This document shows, piece by piece, positions 1 through 12,280 of a DNA stretch of 64,000 nt (its first letter is position 1; each line of letters opens with the position of its first letter). This stretch comes from Isoperla grammatica. Its lineage: Eukaryota > Arthropoda > Insecta > Plecoptera > Perlodidae. Position numbers and translations under genes: made by a program. Where the stretch lies: positions 1-64,000 of the forward strand of contig CAMDTW010000653.1 in the NCBI GenBank assembly GCA_945910005.1, given 5' to 3'. The notes beneath the pieces were generated by a model. That model worked only from the letters and a program-made list of their open reading frames with translations, was not told the DNA's origin and made no database searches.

Positions 1-589
1 TTATCATTATACTCTTGAAGAATGCAGCCTATAATTCTTATTTTTCAACCTAGGGTGTAACTTCTATAGAAGTTATCGAAATGTGACGAAATGGACAAAT
101 TGTGCTTATTGGAGCCTGAAACGCTCTAAAACAACGATTTGTCAACTTTGGTTGAAACCCTTAGGAATCCCGGCCGTATGCAAGATTCCTCTTAAAACTG
201 GAAGTTTGTGGTAGATAGACTGAAATCAGCCAATTTCTATTTTTTATGCATATTTTAACCAAAAACGACGAAAAAACTCAATTTATGCATTTTCATTATA
301 CTCTTGAAGAATGCAACCTATAATTCTTATTTTTCGACGGAGGGTGTAACTTCTATAGAAGTTATCGAAATGTGACGAAATGGACAAATTGTGCTTATTG
401 GAGCCTGAAACGCTCTAAAACAACGATTTGTCAACTTTGGTTGAAACCCTTAGGAATCCCGGCCGTATGCAAGATTCCTCTTAAAACTGGAAGTTTGTGG
501 TAGATAGACTAAAATCAGCCAATATCTATTTTTTATGCATATTTTAACCAAAAACGACCAAAAAACTCAATTCATGCATTTTCATAATA

Positions 590-2930
590 CTCTTTCAGAA
601 TGCACACTAACAATATTATTTTTCAACGGTTGGTGTAACTTCTAAAGTAGTTATCGAAATGTGACGAAATGGACAAATTGTGCTTATTGGAGCCTGAAAC
701 GCTCTAAAACAACGATTTGTGCAATTTGGTTGAAACCCTTAGGAATCCCAGCCGTATGCAAGATTCCTCTTAAAACTGGAAGTTTGTGGTAGATAGACTG
801 AAATCAGCCAATTTCTATATTTTATGCATATTTTAACCAAAAACGACGAAAAAACTCAATTTATGCATTTTCATTATACTCTTGAAGAATGCAGCCTATA
901 ATTCTTATTTTTCAATGGAGGGTGTAACTTCTATAGAAGTTATCGAAATGTGACGAAATGGACAAATTGTGCTTATTAGAGCCTAAAACGCTCTAAAACA
1001 ACGATTTGTCAACTTTGGTTGAAACCCTTAGGAATCCCGGCCGTATGCAAGATTCCTCTTAAAACTGGAAGTTTGTGGTAGATCGACTGAAATCAGCCAA
1101 TTTCTATTTTTTATGCATATTTTAACCAAAAACGACGAAAAAACTCAATTTATGCATTTTCATTATACTCTTGAAGAATGCAACCTTTAATTCTTATTTT
1201 TCGACGGAGGGTGTAACTTCTATAGAAGTTATCGAAATGTGACGAAATGGACAAATTGTGCTTATTGGAGCCTGAAACGTCTAAAACAACGATTTGTTAA
1301 CTTTGGTTGAAACCCTTAGGAATCCCGGCCGTATGCAAGATTCCTCTTAAAACTGGAAGTTTGTGGTAGATAGACTGAAATCAGTCAATTTCTATTTTTT
1401 ATGCATATTTTAACCAAAAACGACGAAAAAACTCAATTTATGCATTTTCATTATACTCTTGAAGAATGCAACCTATAATTCTTATTTTTCGACGGAGGGT
1501 GTAACTTCTATAGAAGTTATCGAAATGTGACGAAATGGACAAATTGTGCTTATTGGAGCCTTAAACGCTCTAAAACAACGATTTGTGCAATTTGGTTGAA
1601 ACCCTTAGGAATCCCAGCCGTATGCAAGATTCCTCTTAAAACTGGAAGTTTGTGGTAGATAGACTAAAATCAGCCAATTTCTATATTTTATGCATATTTT
1701 AACCAAAAACGACGAAAAAACTCAATTTATGCATTTTCATTATACTCTTGAAGAATGCAGCCTATAATTCTTATTTTTCAACGGAGGGTGTAACTTCTAA
1801 AGAAGTTATCGAAATGTGACGAAATGGACAAATTGTGCTTATTGGAGCCTGAAACGCTCTAAAACAACGATTTGTCAACTTTGGTTGCAACCCTTAGGAA
1901 TCCCGGCCGTATGCAAGATTCCTCTTAAAACTAGAAGTTTGTTGTAGATAGACTGAAATCAGCCAATTTCTATTTTTTATGCATATTTTAACCAAAAACG
2001 ACGAAAAAACTCAATTTATGCATTTTCATTATACTCTTGAAGAATGCAACCTATAATTCTTATTTTTCGACGGAGGGTGTAACTTCTATAGAAGTTATCG
2101 AAATGTGACAAAATGGACGAATTGTGCTTATTGGAGCCTGAAACGCTCTAAAACAACGATTTGTTAACTTTGGTTGAAACCCTTAGGAATCCCGGCCGTA
2201 TGCAAGATTCCTCTTAAAACTGGAAGTTTGTGGTAGATAGACTGAAATCAGCCAATTTCTATTTTTTATGCATATTTTAACCAAAAACGACGAAAAAACT
2301 CAATTTATGCATTTTCATTATACTCTTGAAGAATGCAACCTATAATTCTTATTTTTCGACGGATTGTGTAACTTCTATAGAAGTTATCGAAATGTGACGA
2401 AATGGACAAATTGTGCTTATTGGAGCCTGAAACGCTCTAAAAAAACGATTTGTGCAATTTGGATGAAACCCTTAGGAATCCCAGCCGTATGCAAGATTCC
2501 TCTTAAAACTGGAAGTTTGTGGTAGATAGACTAAAATCAGCCAATTTCTATATTTTATGCATATTTTAACCAAAAACGACGAAAAAACTCAATTTATGCA
2601 TTTTCATTATACTCTTGAAGAATGCAGCCTATAATTCTTATTTTTCAACCTAGGGTGTAACTTCTATAGAAGTTATCGAAATGTGACGAAATGGACAAAT
2701 TGTGCTTATTGGAGCCTGAAACGCTCTAAAACAACGATTTGTCAACTTTGGTTGAAACCCTTAGGAATCCCTGCCGTATGCAAGATTCCTCTTAAAACTG
2801 GAAGTTTGTGGTAGATAGACTGAAATCAGGCAATTTCTATTTTTTATGCATATTTTAACCAAAAACGACGAAAAAACTCAATTTATGCATTTTCATTATA
2901 CTCTTGAAGAATGCAGCCTATAATTCTTAT
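590..2930. repeat. Eight-monomer block, 60 monomers upstream of a near-identical block
   Basis: Monomers here match those near 17931-20230 in order and private variants. Examples are the CTTTCAGAATGCACAC monomer, the CCTTTAATTC monomer that lacks two bases in GAAACGTCTAAAAC (1274 versus 18615), the GTTGCAACCC monomer, and the CTAAAAAAACG monomer with GGATGAAACC. The offset is 17340-17341 bp, which is 60 monomers. A third copy starts near 24000. Confidence 0.7.
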
Positions 2931-4102
2931 TTTTCAATGGAGGGTGTAACTTCTATAGAAGTTATCGAAATGTGACGAAATGGACAACTTGTGCTTATTA
3001 GAGCCTAAAACGCTCTAAAACAACGATTTGTCAACTTTGGTTGAAACCCTTAGGAATCCCGGCCGTATGCAAGATTCCTCTTAAAACTGGAAGTTTGTGG
3101 TAGATCGACTGAAATCAGCCAATTTCTATTTTTTATGCATATTTTAACCAAAAACGACGAAAAAACTCAATTTATGCATTTTCATTATACTCTTGAAGAA
3201 TGCAACCTATAATTCTTATTTTTCGACGGAGGGTGTAACTTCTATAGAAGTTATCGAAATGTGACAAAATGGACAAATTGTGCTTATTGGAGCCTGAAAC
3301 GCTCTAAAACAACGATTTGTTAACTTTGGTTGAAACCCTTAGGAATCCCGGCCGTATGCAAGATTCCTCTTAAAACTGGAAGTTTGTGGTAGATAGACTG
3401 AAATCAGCCAATTTCTATTTTTTATGCATATTTTAACCAAAAACGACGAAAAAACTCAATTTATGCATTTTCATTATACTCTTGAAGAATGCAACCTATA
3501 ATTCTTATTTTTCGACGGATTGTGTAACTTCTATAGAAGTTATCGAAATGTGACGAAATGGACAAATTGTGCTGTTTGGAGCCTGCAACGCTCTAAAACA
3601 ACGATTTGTGCAATTTGGTTGAAACCCTTAGGAATCCCAGCCGTATGCAAGATTCCTCTTAAAACTGGAAGTTTGTGGTAGATAGACTAAAATCAGCCAA
3701 TTTCTATATTTTATGCATATTTTAACCAAAAACGACGAAAAAACTCAATTTATGCATTTTCATTATACTCTTGAAGAATGCAGCCTATAATTCTTATTTT
3801 TCAACCTAGGGTGTAACTTCTATAGAAGTTATCGAAATGTGACGAAATGGACAAATTGTGCTTATTGGAGCCTGAAACGCTCTAAAACAACGATTTGTCA
3901 ACTTTGGTTGAAACCCTTAGGAATCCCGGCCGTATGCAAGATTCCTCTTAAAACTGGAAGTTTGTGGTAGATAGACTGAAATCAGCCAATTTCTATTTTT
4001 TATGCATATTTTAACCAAAAACGACGAAAAAACTCAATTTATGCATTTTCATTATACTCTTGAAGAATGCAACCTATAATTCTTATTTTTCGACGGAGGG
4101 TG

Positions 4103-4120
4103 TAACTTCTATAGAAGTTA
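4103..4120. repeat. 18-bp perfect palindrome (representative copy)
   Basis: TAACTTCTATAGAAGTTA equals its own reverse complement. It recurs once per monomer in most of the monomers, for example at 58-75. A minority class has TAACTTCTAAAGAAGTTA or TAACTTCTAAAGTAGTTA, which break the centre. It could be a binding site for a dimeric DNA-binding protein or simply a DNA feature that stays conserved by homogenisation. No function can be read from the sequence. Confidence 0.85.
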
Positions 4121-4207
4121 TCGAAATGTGACGAAATGGACAAATTGTGCTTATTGGAGCCTGAAACGCTCTAAAACAACGATTTGTGCAATTTGGTTGA
4201 AACCCTT

Positions 4208-4235
4208 AGGAATCCCAGCCGTATGCAAGATTCCT
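4208..4235. repeat. Short inverted repeat AGGAATC-14 nt-GATTCCT (representative copy)
   Basis: A 7-bp perfect inverted repeat with a 14-nt loop occurs once per monomer; the first copy in the window has stems at 163-169 and 184-190. The loop holds the variable CCCGGCC, CCCAGCC or CCCTGCC site, while the stems are nearly invariant. The transposon at 39466 inserted directly beside the left stem of one monomer. Confidence 0.75.
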
Positions 4236-6445
4236 CTTAAAACTGGAAGTTTGTGGTAGATAGACTAAAATCAGCCAATTTCTATATTTTATGCATATTT
4301 TAACCAAAAACGACGAAAAAACTCAATTTATGCATTTTCATTATACTCTTGAAGAATGCAGCCTATAATTCTTATTTTTCAACGGAGGGTGTAACTGCTA
4401 TAGAAGTTATTGAAATGTGACGAAATGGACAAATTGTGCTAATTGGAGCCTGAAACGCTCTAAAACAACGATTTGTCAACTTTGGTTGAAACCCTTAGGA
4501 ATCCCGGCCGTATGCAAGATTCCTCTTAAAACTGGAAGTTTGTGGTAGATAGACTGAAATCAACCAATTTCTATTTTTTATGCATATTTTAACCAAAAAC
4601 GACGAAAAAACTCAATTTATGCATTTTCATTATAGTCTTGAAGAATGCAACCTATAATTCTTATTTTTCGACGGAGGGTGTAACTTCTATAGAAGTTATC
4701 GAAATGTGACGAAATGGACAAATTGTGCTTATTGGAGCCTGAAACGCTCTAAAACAACGATTTGTGCAATTTGGTTGAAACCCTTAGGAATCCCAGCCGT
4801 ATGCAAGATTCCTCTTAAAACTGGAAGTTTGTGGTAGATAGACTGAAATCAGCCAATTTCTATATTTTATGCATATTTTAACCAAAAACGACGAAAAAAC
4901 TCAATTTATGCATTTTCATTATACTCTTGAAGAATGCAGCCTATAATTCTTATTTTTCAATGGAGGGTGTAACTTCTATAGAAGTTATCGAAATGTGACG
5001 AAATGGACAAATTGTGCTTATTAGAGCCTAAAACGCTCTAAAACAACGATTTGTCAACTTTGGTTGAAACCCTTAGGAATCCCGGCCGTATGCAAGACTC
5101 CTCTTAAAACTGGAAGTTTGTGGTAGATCGACTGAAATCAGCCAATTTCTATTTTTTATGCATATTTTAACCAAAAACGACGAAAAAACTCAATTTATGC
5201 ATTTTCATTATACTCTTGAAGAATGCAACCTATAATTCTTATTTTTCGACGGAGGGTGTAACTTCTATAGAAGTTATCGAAATGTGACGAAATGGACAAA
5301 TTGTGCTTATTGGAGCCTGAAACGCTCTAAAACAACGATTTGTTAACTTTGGTTGAAACCCTTAGGAATCCCGGCCGTATGCAAGATTCCTCTTAAAACT
5401 GGAAGTTTGTGGTAGATAGACTGAAATCAGTCAATTTCTATTTTTTATGCATATTTTAACCAAAAACGACGAAAAAACTCAATTTATGCATTTTCATTAT
5501 ACTCTTGAAGAATGCAACCTATAATTCTTATTTTTCGACGGAGGGTGTAACTTCTATAGAAGTTATCGAAATGTGACGAAATGGACAAATTGTGCTTATT
5601 GGAGCCTGAAACGCTCTAAAACAACGATTTGTGCAATTTGGTTGAAACCCTTAGGAATCCCAGCCATATGCAAGATTCCTCTTAAAACTGGAAGTTTGTG
5701 GTAGATAGACTAAAATCAGCCAATTTCTATATTTTATGCATATTTTAACCAAAACCGACGAAAAAACTCAATTTATGCATTTTCATTATACTCTTGAAGA
5801 ATGCAGCCTATAATTCTCATTTTTCAACGGAGGGTGTAACTTCTAAAGAAGTTATCGAAATGTGACGAAATGGACAAATTGTGCTTATTGGAGCCTGAAA
5901 CGCATTAAAACAACGATTTGTCAAGTTTGGTTGAAACCCTTAGGAATCCCGGCCGTATGCAAGATTCCTCTTAAAACTAGAAGTTTGTGGTAGATAGACT
6001 GAAATCAGCCAATTTCTATTTTTTATGCATATTTTAACCAAAAACGACGAAAAAACTCAATTTATGCATTTTCATTATACTCTTGAAGAATGCAGCCTAT
6101 AATTCTTATTTTTCAACGGAGGGTGTAACTTCTATAGAAGTTATTGAAATTTTACGAAATGGACAAATTGTGCTAATTGGAGCCTGAAACGCTCTAAAAC
6201 AACGATTTGTCAACTTTGGTTGAAACCCTTAGGAATCCCGGCCGTATGCAAGATTCCTCTTAAAACTGGAAGTTTGTGGTAGATAGACTGAAATCAGCCA
6301 ATTTCTATTTTTTATGCATATTTTAACCAAAAACGACGAAAAAACTCAATTTAGGCATTTTCATTATAGTCTTGAAGAATGCAACCTATAATTCTTATTT
6401 TTCGACGGAGGGTGTAACTTCTATAGAAGTTATCGAAATGTGTCG

Positions 6446-9400
6446 AAATGGACAACTTGTGCTTATTAGAGCCTAAAACGCTCTAAAACAACGATTTGTC
6501 AACTTTGGTTGAAACCCTTAGGAATCCCGGCCGTATGCAAGATTCCTCTTAAAACTGGAAGTTTGTGGTAGATCGACTGAAATCAGCCAATTTCTATTTT
6601 TTATGCATATTTTAACCAAAAACGACGAAAAAACTCAATTTATGCATTTTCATTATACTCTTGAAGAATGCAACCTATAATTCTTATTTTTCGACGGAGG
6701 GTGTAACTTCTATAGAAGTTATCGAAATGTGACAAAATGGACAAATTGTGCTTATTGGAGCCTGAAACGCTCTAAAACAACGATTTGTTAACTTTGGTTG
6801 AAACCCTTAGGAATCCCGGCCGTATGCAAGATTCCTCTTAAAACTGGAAGTTTGTGGTAGATAGACTGAAATCAGCCAATTTCTATTTTTTATGCATATT
6901 TTAACCAAAAACGACGAAAAAACTCAATTTATGCATTTTCATTATACTCTTGAAGAATGCAACCTATAATTCTTATTTTTCGACGGATTGTGTAACTTCT
7001 ATAGAAGTTATCGAAATGTGACGAAATGGACAAATTGTGCTGTTTGGAGCCTGCAACGCTCTAAAACAACGATTTGTGCAATTTGGTTGAAACCCTTAGG
7101 AATCCCAGCCGTATGCAAGATTCCTCTTAAAACTGGAAGTTTGTGGTAGATAGACTAAAATCAGCCAATTTCTATATTTTATGCATATTTTAACCAAAAA
7201 CGACGAAAAAACTCAATTTATGCATTTTCATTATACTCTTGAAGAATGCAGCCTATAATTCTTATTTTTCAACCTAGGGTGTAACTTCTATAGAAGTTAT
7301 CGAAATGTGACGAAATGGACAAATTGTGCTTATTGGAGCCTGAAACGCTCTAAAACAACGATTTGTCAACTTTGGTTGAAACCCTTAGGAATCCCGGCCG
7401 TATGCAAGATTCCTCTTAAAACTGGAAGTTTGTGGTAGATAGACTGAAATCAGCCAATTTCTATTTTTTATGCATATTTTAACCAAAAACGACGAAAAAA
7501 CTCAATTTATGCATTTTCATTATACTCTTGAAGAATGCAACCTATAATTCTTATTTTTCGACGGAGGGTGTAACTTCTATAGATGTTATCGAAATGTGAC
7601 GAAATGGACAAATTGTGCTTATTGGAGCCTGAAACGCTCTAAAACAACGATTTGTGCAATTTGGTTGAAACCCTTAGGAATCCCAGCCGTATGCAAGATT
7701 CCTCTTAAAACTGGAAGTTTGTGGTAGATAGACTAAAATCAGCCAATTTCTATATTTTATGCATATTTTAACCAAAAACGACGAAAAAACTCAATTTATG
7801 CATTTTCATTATACTCTTGAAGAATGCAGCCTATAATTCTTATTTTTCAACGGAGGGTGTAACTGCTATAGAAGTTATTGAAATGTGACGAAATGGACAA
7901 ATTGTGCTAATTGGAGCCTGAAACGCTCTAAAACAACGATTTGTCAACTTTGGTTGAAACCCTTAGGAATCCCGGCCGTATGCAAGATTCCTCTTAAAAC
8001 TGGAAGTTTGTGGTAGATAGACTGAAATCAACCAATTTCTATTTTTTATGCATATTTTAACCAAAAACGACGAAAAAACTCAATTTATGCATTTTCATTA
8101 TAGTCTTGAAGAATGCAACCTATAATTCTTATTTTTCGACGGAGGGTGTAACTTCTATAGAAGTTATCGAAATGTGACGAAATGGACAAATTGTGCTTAT
8201 TGGAGCCTGAAACGCTCTAAAACAACGATTTGTGCAATTTGGTTGAAACCCTTAGGAATCCCAGCCGTATGCAAGATTCCTCTTAAAACTGGAAGTTTGT
8301 GGTAGATAGACTGAAATCAGCCAATTTCTATATTTTATGCATATTTTAACCAAAAACGACGAAAAAACTCAATTTATGCATTTTCATTATACTCTTGAAG
8401 AATGCAGCCTATAATTCTTATTTTTCAATGGAGGGTGTAACTTCTATAGAAGTTATCGAAATGTGACGAAATGGACAAATTGTGCTTATTAGAGCCTAAA
8501 ACGCTCTAAAACAACGATTTGTCAACTTTGGTTGAAACCCTTAGGAATCCCGGCCGTATGCAAGACTCCTCTTAAAACTGGAAGTTTGTGGTAGATCGAC
8601 TGAAATCAGCCAATTTCTATTTTTTATGCATATTTTAACCAAAAACGACGAAAAAACTCAATTTATGCATTTTCATTATACTCTTGAAGAATGCAACCTA
8701 TAATTCTTATTTTTCGACGGAGGGTGTAACTTCTATAGAAGTTATCGAAATGTGACGAAATGGACAAATTGTGCTTATTGGAGCCTGAAACGCTCTAAAA
8801 CAACGATTTGTTAACTTTGGTTGAAACCCTTAGGAATCCCGGCCGTATGCAAGATTCCTCTTAAAACTGGAAGTTTGTGGTAGATAGACTGAAATCAGTC
8901 AATTTCTATTTTTTATGCATATTTTAACCAAAAACGACGAAAAAACTCAATTTATGCATTTTCATTATACTCTTGAAGAATGCAACCTATAATTCTTATT
9001 TTTCGACGGAGGGTGTAACTTCTATAGAAGTTATCGAAATGTGACGAAATGGACAAATTGTGCTTATTGGAGCCTGAAACGCTCTAAAACAACGATTTGT
9101 GCAATTTGGTTGAAACCCTTAGGAATCCCAGCCGTATGCAAGATTCCTCTTAAAACTGGAAGTTTGTGGTAGATAGACTAAAATCAGCCAATTTCTATAT
9201 TTTATGCATATTTTAACCAAAACCGACGAAAAAACTCAATTTATGCATTTTCATTATACTCTTGAAGAATGCAGCCTATAATTCTCATTTTTCAACGGAG
9301 GGTGTAACTTCTAAAGAAGTTATCGAAATGTGACGAAATGGACAAATTGTGCTTATTGGAGCCTGAAACGCATTAAAACAACGATTTGTCAAGTTTGGTT

Positions 9401-9913
9401 GAAACCCTTAGGAATCCCGGCCGTATGCAAGATTCCTCTTAAAACTAGAAGTTTGTGGTAGATAGACTGAAATCAGCCAATTTCTATTTTTTATGCATAT
9501 TTTAACCAAAAACGACGAAAAAACTCAATTTATGCATTTTCATTATACTCTTGAAGAATGCAGCCTATAATTCTTATTTTTCAACGGAGGGTGTAACTTC
9601 TATAGAAGTTATTGAAATTTTACGAAATGGACAAATTGTGCTAATTGGAGCCTGAAACGCTCTAAAACAACGATTTGTCAACTTTGGTTGAAACCCTTAG
9701 GAATCCCGGCCGTATGCAAGATTCCTCTTAAAACTGGAAGTTTGTGGTAGATAGACTGAAATCAGCCAATTTCTATTTTTTATGCATATTTTAACCAAAA
9801 ACGACGAAAAAACTCAATTTAGGCATTTTCATTATAGTCTTGAAGAATGCAACCTATAATTCTTATTTTTCGACGGAGGGTGTAACTTCTATAGAAGTTA
9901 TCGAAATGTGACG
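6446..9913. repeat. 12-monomer higher-order repeat, copy 2 (3468 bp)
   Basis: Second tandem copy of the 12-monomer unit. It begins inside a chimeric monomer near 6446. That monomer starts like the TATAGTC/GACGGAGGG class and switches to the class with GGACAACTTGTGC and TTAGAGCCTAAAACG. Differences from copy 1 that I can see include TAGATGTTATCG at about 7583 (TAGAAGTTATCG in copy 1) and CAGCCGTATGC where copy 1 has CAGCCATATGC. Confidence 0.85.
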
Positions 9914-12280
9914 AAATGGACAAATTGTGCTTATTGGAGCCTGAAACGCTCTAAAACAACGATTTGTTAACTTTGGTTGAAACCCTTAGGAATCCCGGCC
10001 GTATGCAAGATTCCTCTTAAAACTGGAAGTTTGTGGTAGATAGACTGAAATCAGCCAATTTCTATTTTTTTATGCATATTTTAACCAAAAACGACGAAAA
10101 AACTCAATTTATGCATTTTCATTATACTCTTGAAGAATGCAACCTATAATTCTTATTTTTCGACGGATTGTGTAACTTCTATAGAAGTTATCGAAATGTG
10201 ACGAAATGGACAAATTGTGCTTATTGGAGCCTGAAACGCTCTAAAAAAACGATTTGTGCAATTTGGATGAAACCCTTAGGAATCCCAGCCGTATGCAAGA
10301 TTCCTCTTAAAACTGGAAGTTTGTGGTAGATAGACTAAAATCAGCCAATTTCTATATTTTATGCATATTTTAACCAAAAACGACGAAAAAACTCAATTTA
10401 TGCATTTTCATTATACTCTTGAAGAATGCAGCCTATAATTCTTATTTTTCAACCTAGGGTGTAACTTCTATAGAAGTTATCGAAATGTGACGAAATGGAC
10501 AAATTGTGCTTATTGGAGCCTGAAACGCTCTAAAACAACGATTTGTCAACTTTGGTTGAAACCCTTAGGAATCCCTGCCGTATGCAAGATTCCTCTTAAA
10601 ACTGGAAGTTTGTGGTAGATAGACTGAAATCAGGCAATTTCTATTTTTTATGCATATTTTAACCAAAAACGACGAAAAAACTCAATTTATGCATTTTCAT
10701 TATACTCTTGAAGAATGCAGCCTATAATTCTTATTTTTCAATGGAGGGTGTAACTTCTATAGAAGTTATCGAAATGTGACGAAATGGACAACTTGTGCTT
10801 ATTAGAGCCTAAAACGCTCTAAAACAACGATTTGTCAACTTTGGTTGAAACCCTTAGGAATCCCGGCCGTATGCAAGATTCCTCTTAAAACTGGAAGTTT
10901 GTGGTAGATCGACTGAAATCAGCCAATTTCTATTTTTTATGCATATTTTAACCAAAAACGACGAAAAAACTCAATTTATGCATTTTCATTATACTCTTGA
11001 AGAATGCAACCTATAATTCTTATTTTTCGACGGAGGGTGTAACTTCTATAGAAGTTATCGAAATGTGACAAAATGGACAAATTGTGCTTATTGGAGCCTG
11101 AAACGCTCTAAAACAACGATTTGTTAACTTTGGTTGAAACCCTTAGGAATCCCGGCCGTATGCAAGATTCCTCTTAAAACTGGAAGTTTGTGGTAGATAG
11201 ACTGAAATCAGCCAATTTCTATTTTTTATGCATATTTTAACCAAAAACGACGAAAAAACTCAATTTATGCATTTTCATTATACTCTTGAAGAATGCAACC
11301 TATAATTCTTATTTTTCGACGGATTGTGTAACTTCTATAGAAGTTATCGAAATGTGACGAAATGGACAAATTGTGCTGTTTGGAGCCTGCAACGCTCTAA
11401 AACAACGATTTGTGCAATTTGGTTGAAACCCTTAGGAATCCCAGCCGTATGCAAGATTCCTCTTAAAACTGGAAGTTTGTGGTAGATAGACTAAAATCAG
11501 CCAATTTCTATATTTTATGCATATTTTAACCAAAAACGACGAAAAAACTCAATTTATGCATTTTCATTATACTCTTGAAGAATGCAGCCTATAATTCTTA
11601 TTTTTCAACCTAGGGTGTAACTTCTATAGAAGTTATCGAAATGTGACGAAATGGACAAATTGTGCTTATTGGAGCCTGAAACGCTCTAAAACAACGATTT
11701 GTGCAATTTGGTTGAAACCCTTAGGAATCCCGGCCGTATGCAAGATTACTCTTAAAACTGGAAGTTTGTGGTAGATAGACTGAAATCAGCCAATTTCTAT
11801 TTTTTATGCATATTTTAACCAAAAACGACGAAAAAACTCAATTTATGCATTTTCATTATACTCTTGAAGAATGCAACCTATAATTCTTATTTTTCGACGG
11901 AGGGTGTAACTTCTATAGAAGTTATCGAAATGTGACGAAATGGACAAATTGTGCTTATTGGAGCCTGAAACGCTCTAAAACAACGATTTGTCAACTTTGG
12001 TTGAAACCCTTAGGAATCCCGGCCGTATGCAAGATTCCTCTTAAAACTGGAAGTTTGTGGTAGATAGACTAAAATCAGCCAATTTCTATTTTTTATGCAT
12101 ATTTTAACCAAAAACGACCAAAAAACTCAATTCATGCATTTTCATAATACTCTTTCAGAATGCACACTAACATTATTATTTTTCAACGGTTGGTGTAACT
12201 TCTAAAGTAGTTATCGAAATGTGACGAAATGGACAAATTAAGCTTATTGGAGCCTGAAACGCTCTAAAACAACGATTTGT
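9390..12280. repeat. 10-monomer higher-order repeat, copy 1 (about 2891 bp)
   Basis: First of three tandem copies. Diagnostic variants recur every 2890-2891 bp: CAAGTTTGG at 9390, 12281 and 15172; GCTGTTTGG at 11375, 14266 and 17156; an extra T in the T-run before ATGCATATT; and GACAACTTGTGC. The copy ends in a monomer that is class CTTTCAG/AACGGTTGG in its first half and the CAAGTTTGG class in its second half. One private change here is GATTACTCTT at about 11746. Confidence 0.85.

Larger units (their letters stand above)
4057..4345. repeat. Reference satellite monomer with landmarks
   Basis: One monomer is given as a coordinate key for the rest. The class-defining box is at 4091-4100. A perfect 18-bp palindrome lies at 4103-4120. 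A 7-bp inverted repeat, AGGAATC/GATTCCT, has stems at 4208-4214 and 4229-4235 with a 14-nt loop. Two ATGCAT palindromes lie at 4291-4296 and 4330-4335 in the A/T-rich last third. A hand count on a monomer of the closely related GACGGAGGG class gave 101 G+C of 289 and ten CpG dinucleotides. The phase used here (starting at CTCTTGAAG) is arbitrary. Confidence 0.9.
2978..6445. repeat. 12-monomer higher-order repeat, copy 1 (3468 bp)
   Basis: This unit is repeated immediately downstream with a constant 3468-bp offset (12 x 289). Private variants that recur at this offset include GCTGTTTGGAGCCTGCAACG (3571 and 7039) and TAACTGCTATAGAAG (near 4391 and 7860). By eye the two copies differ at only a few positions. 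Confidence 0.85.

Noticed and set aside
4085..4105. CENP-B box-like sequence in the monomer
   Set aside because: TTTCGACGGAGGGTGTA matches only the TTCG....A half of the consensus and lacks CGGG, and the box is absent from most other monomer classes.
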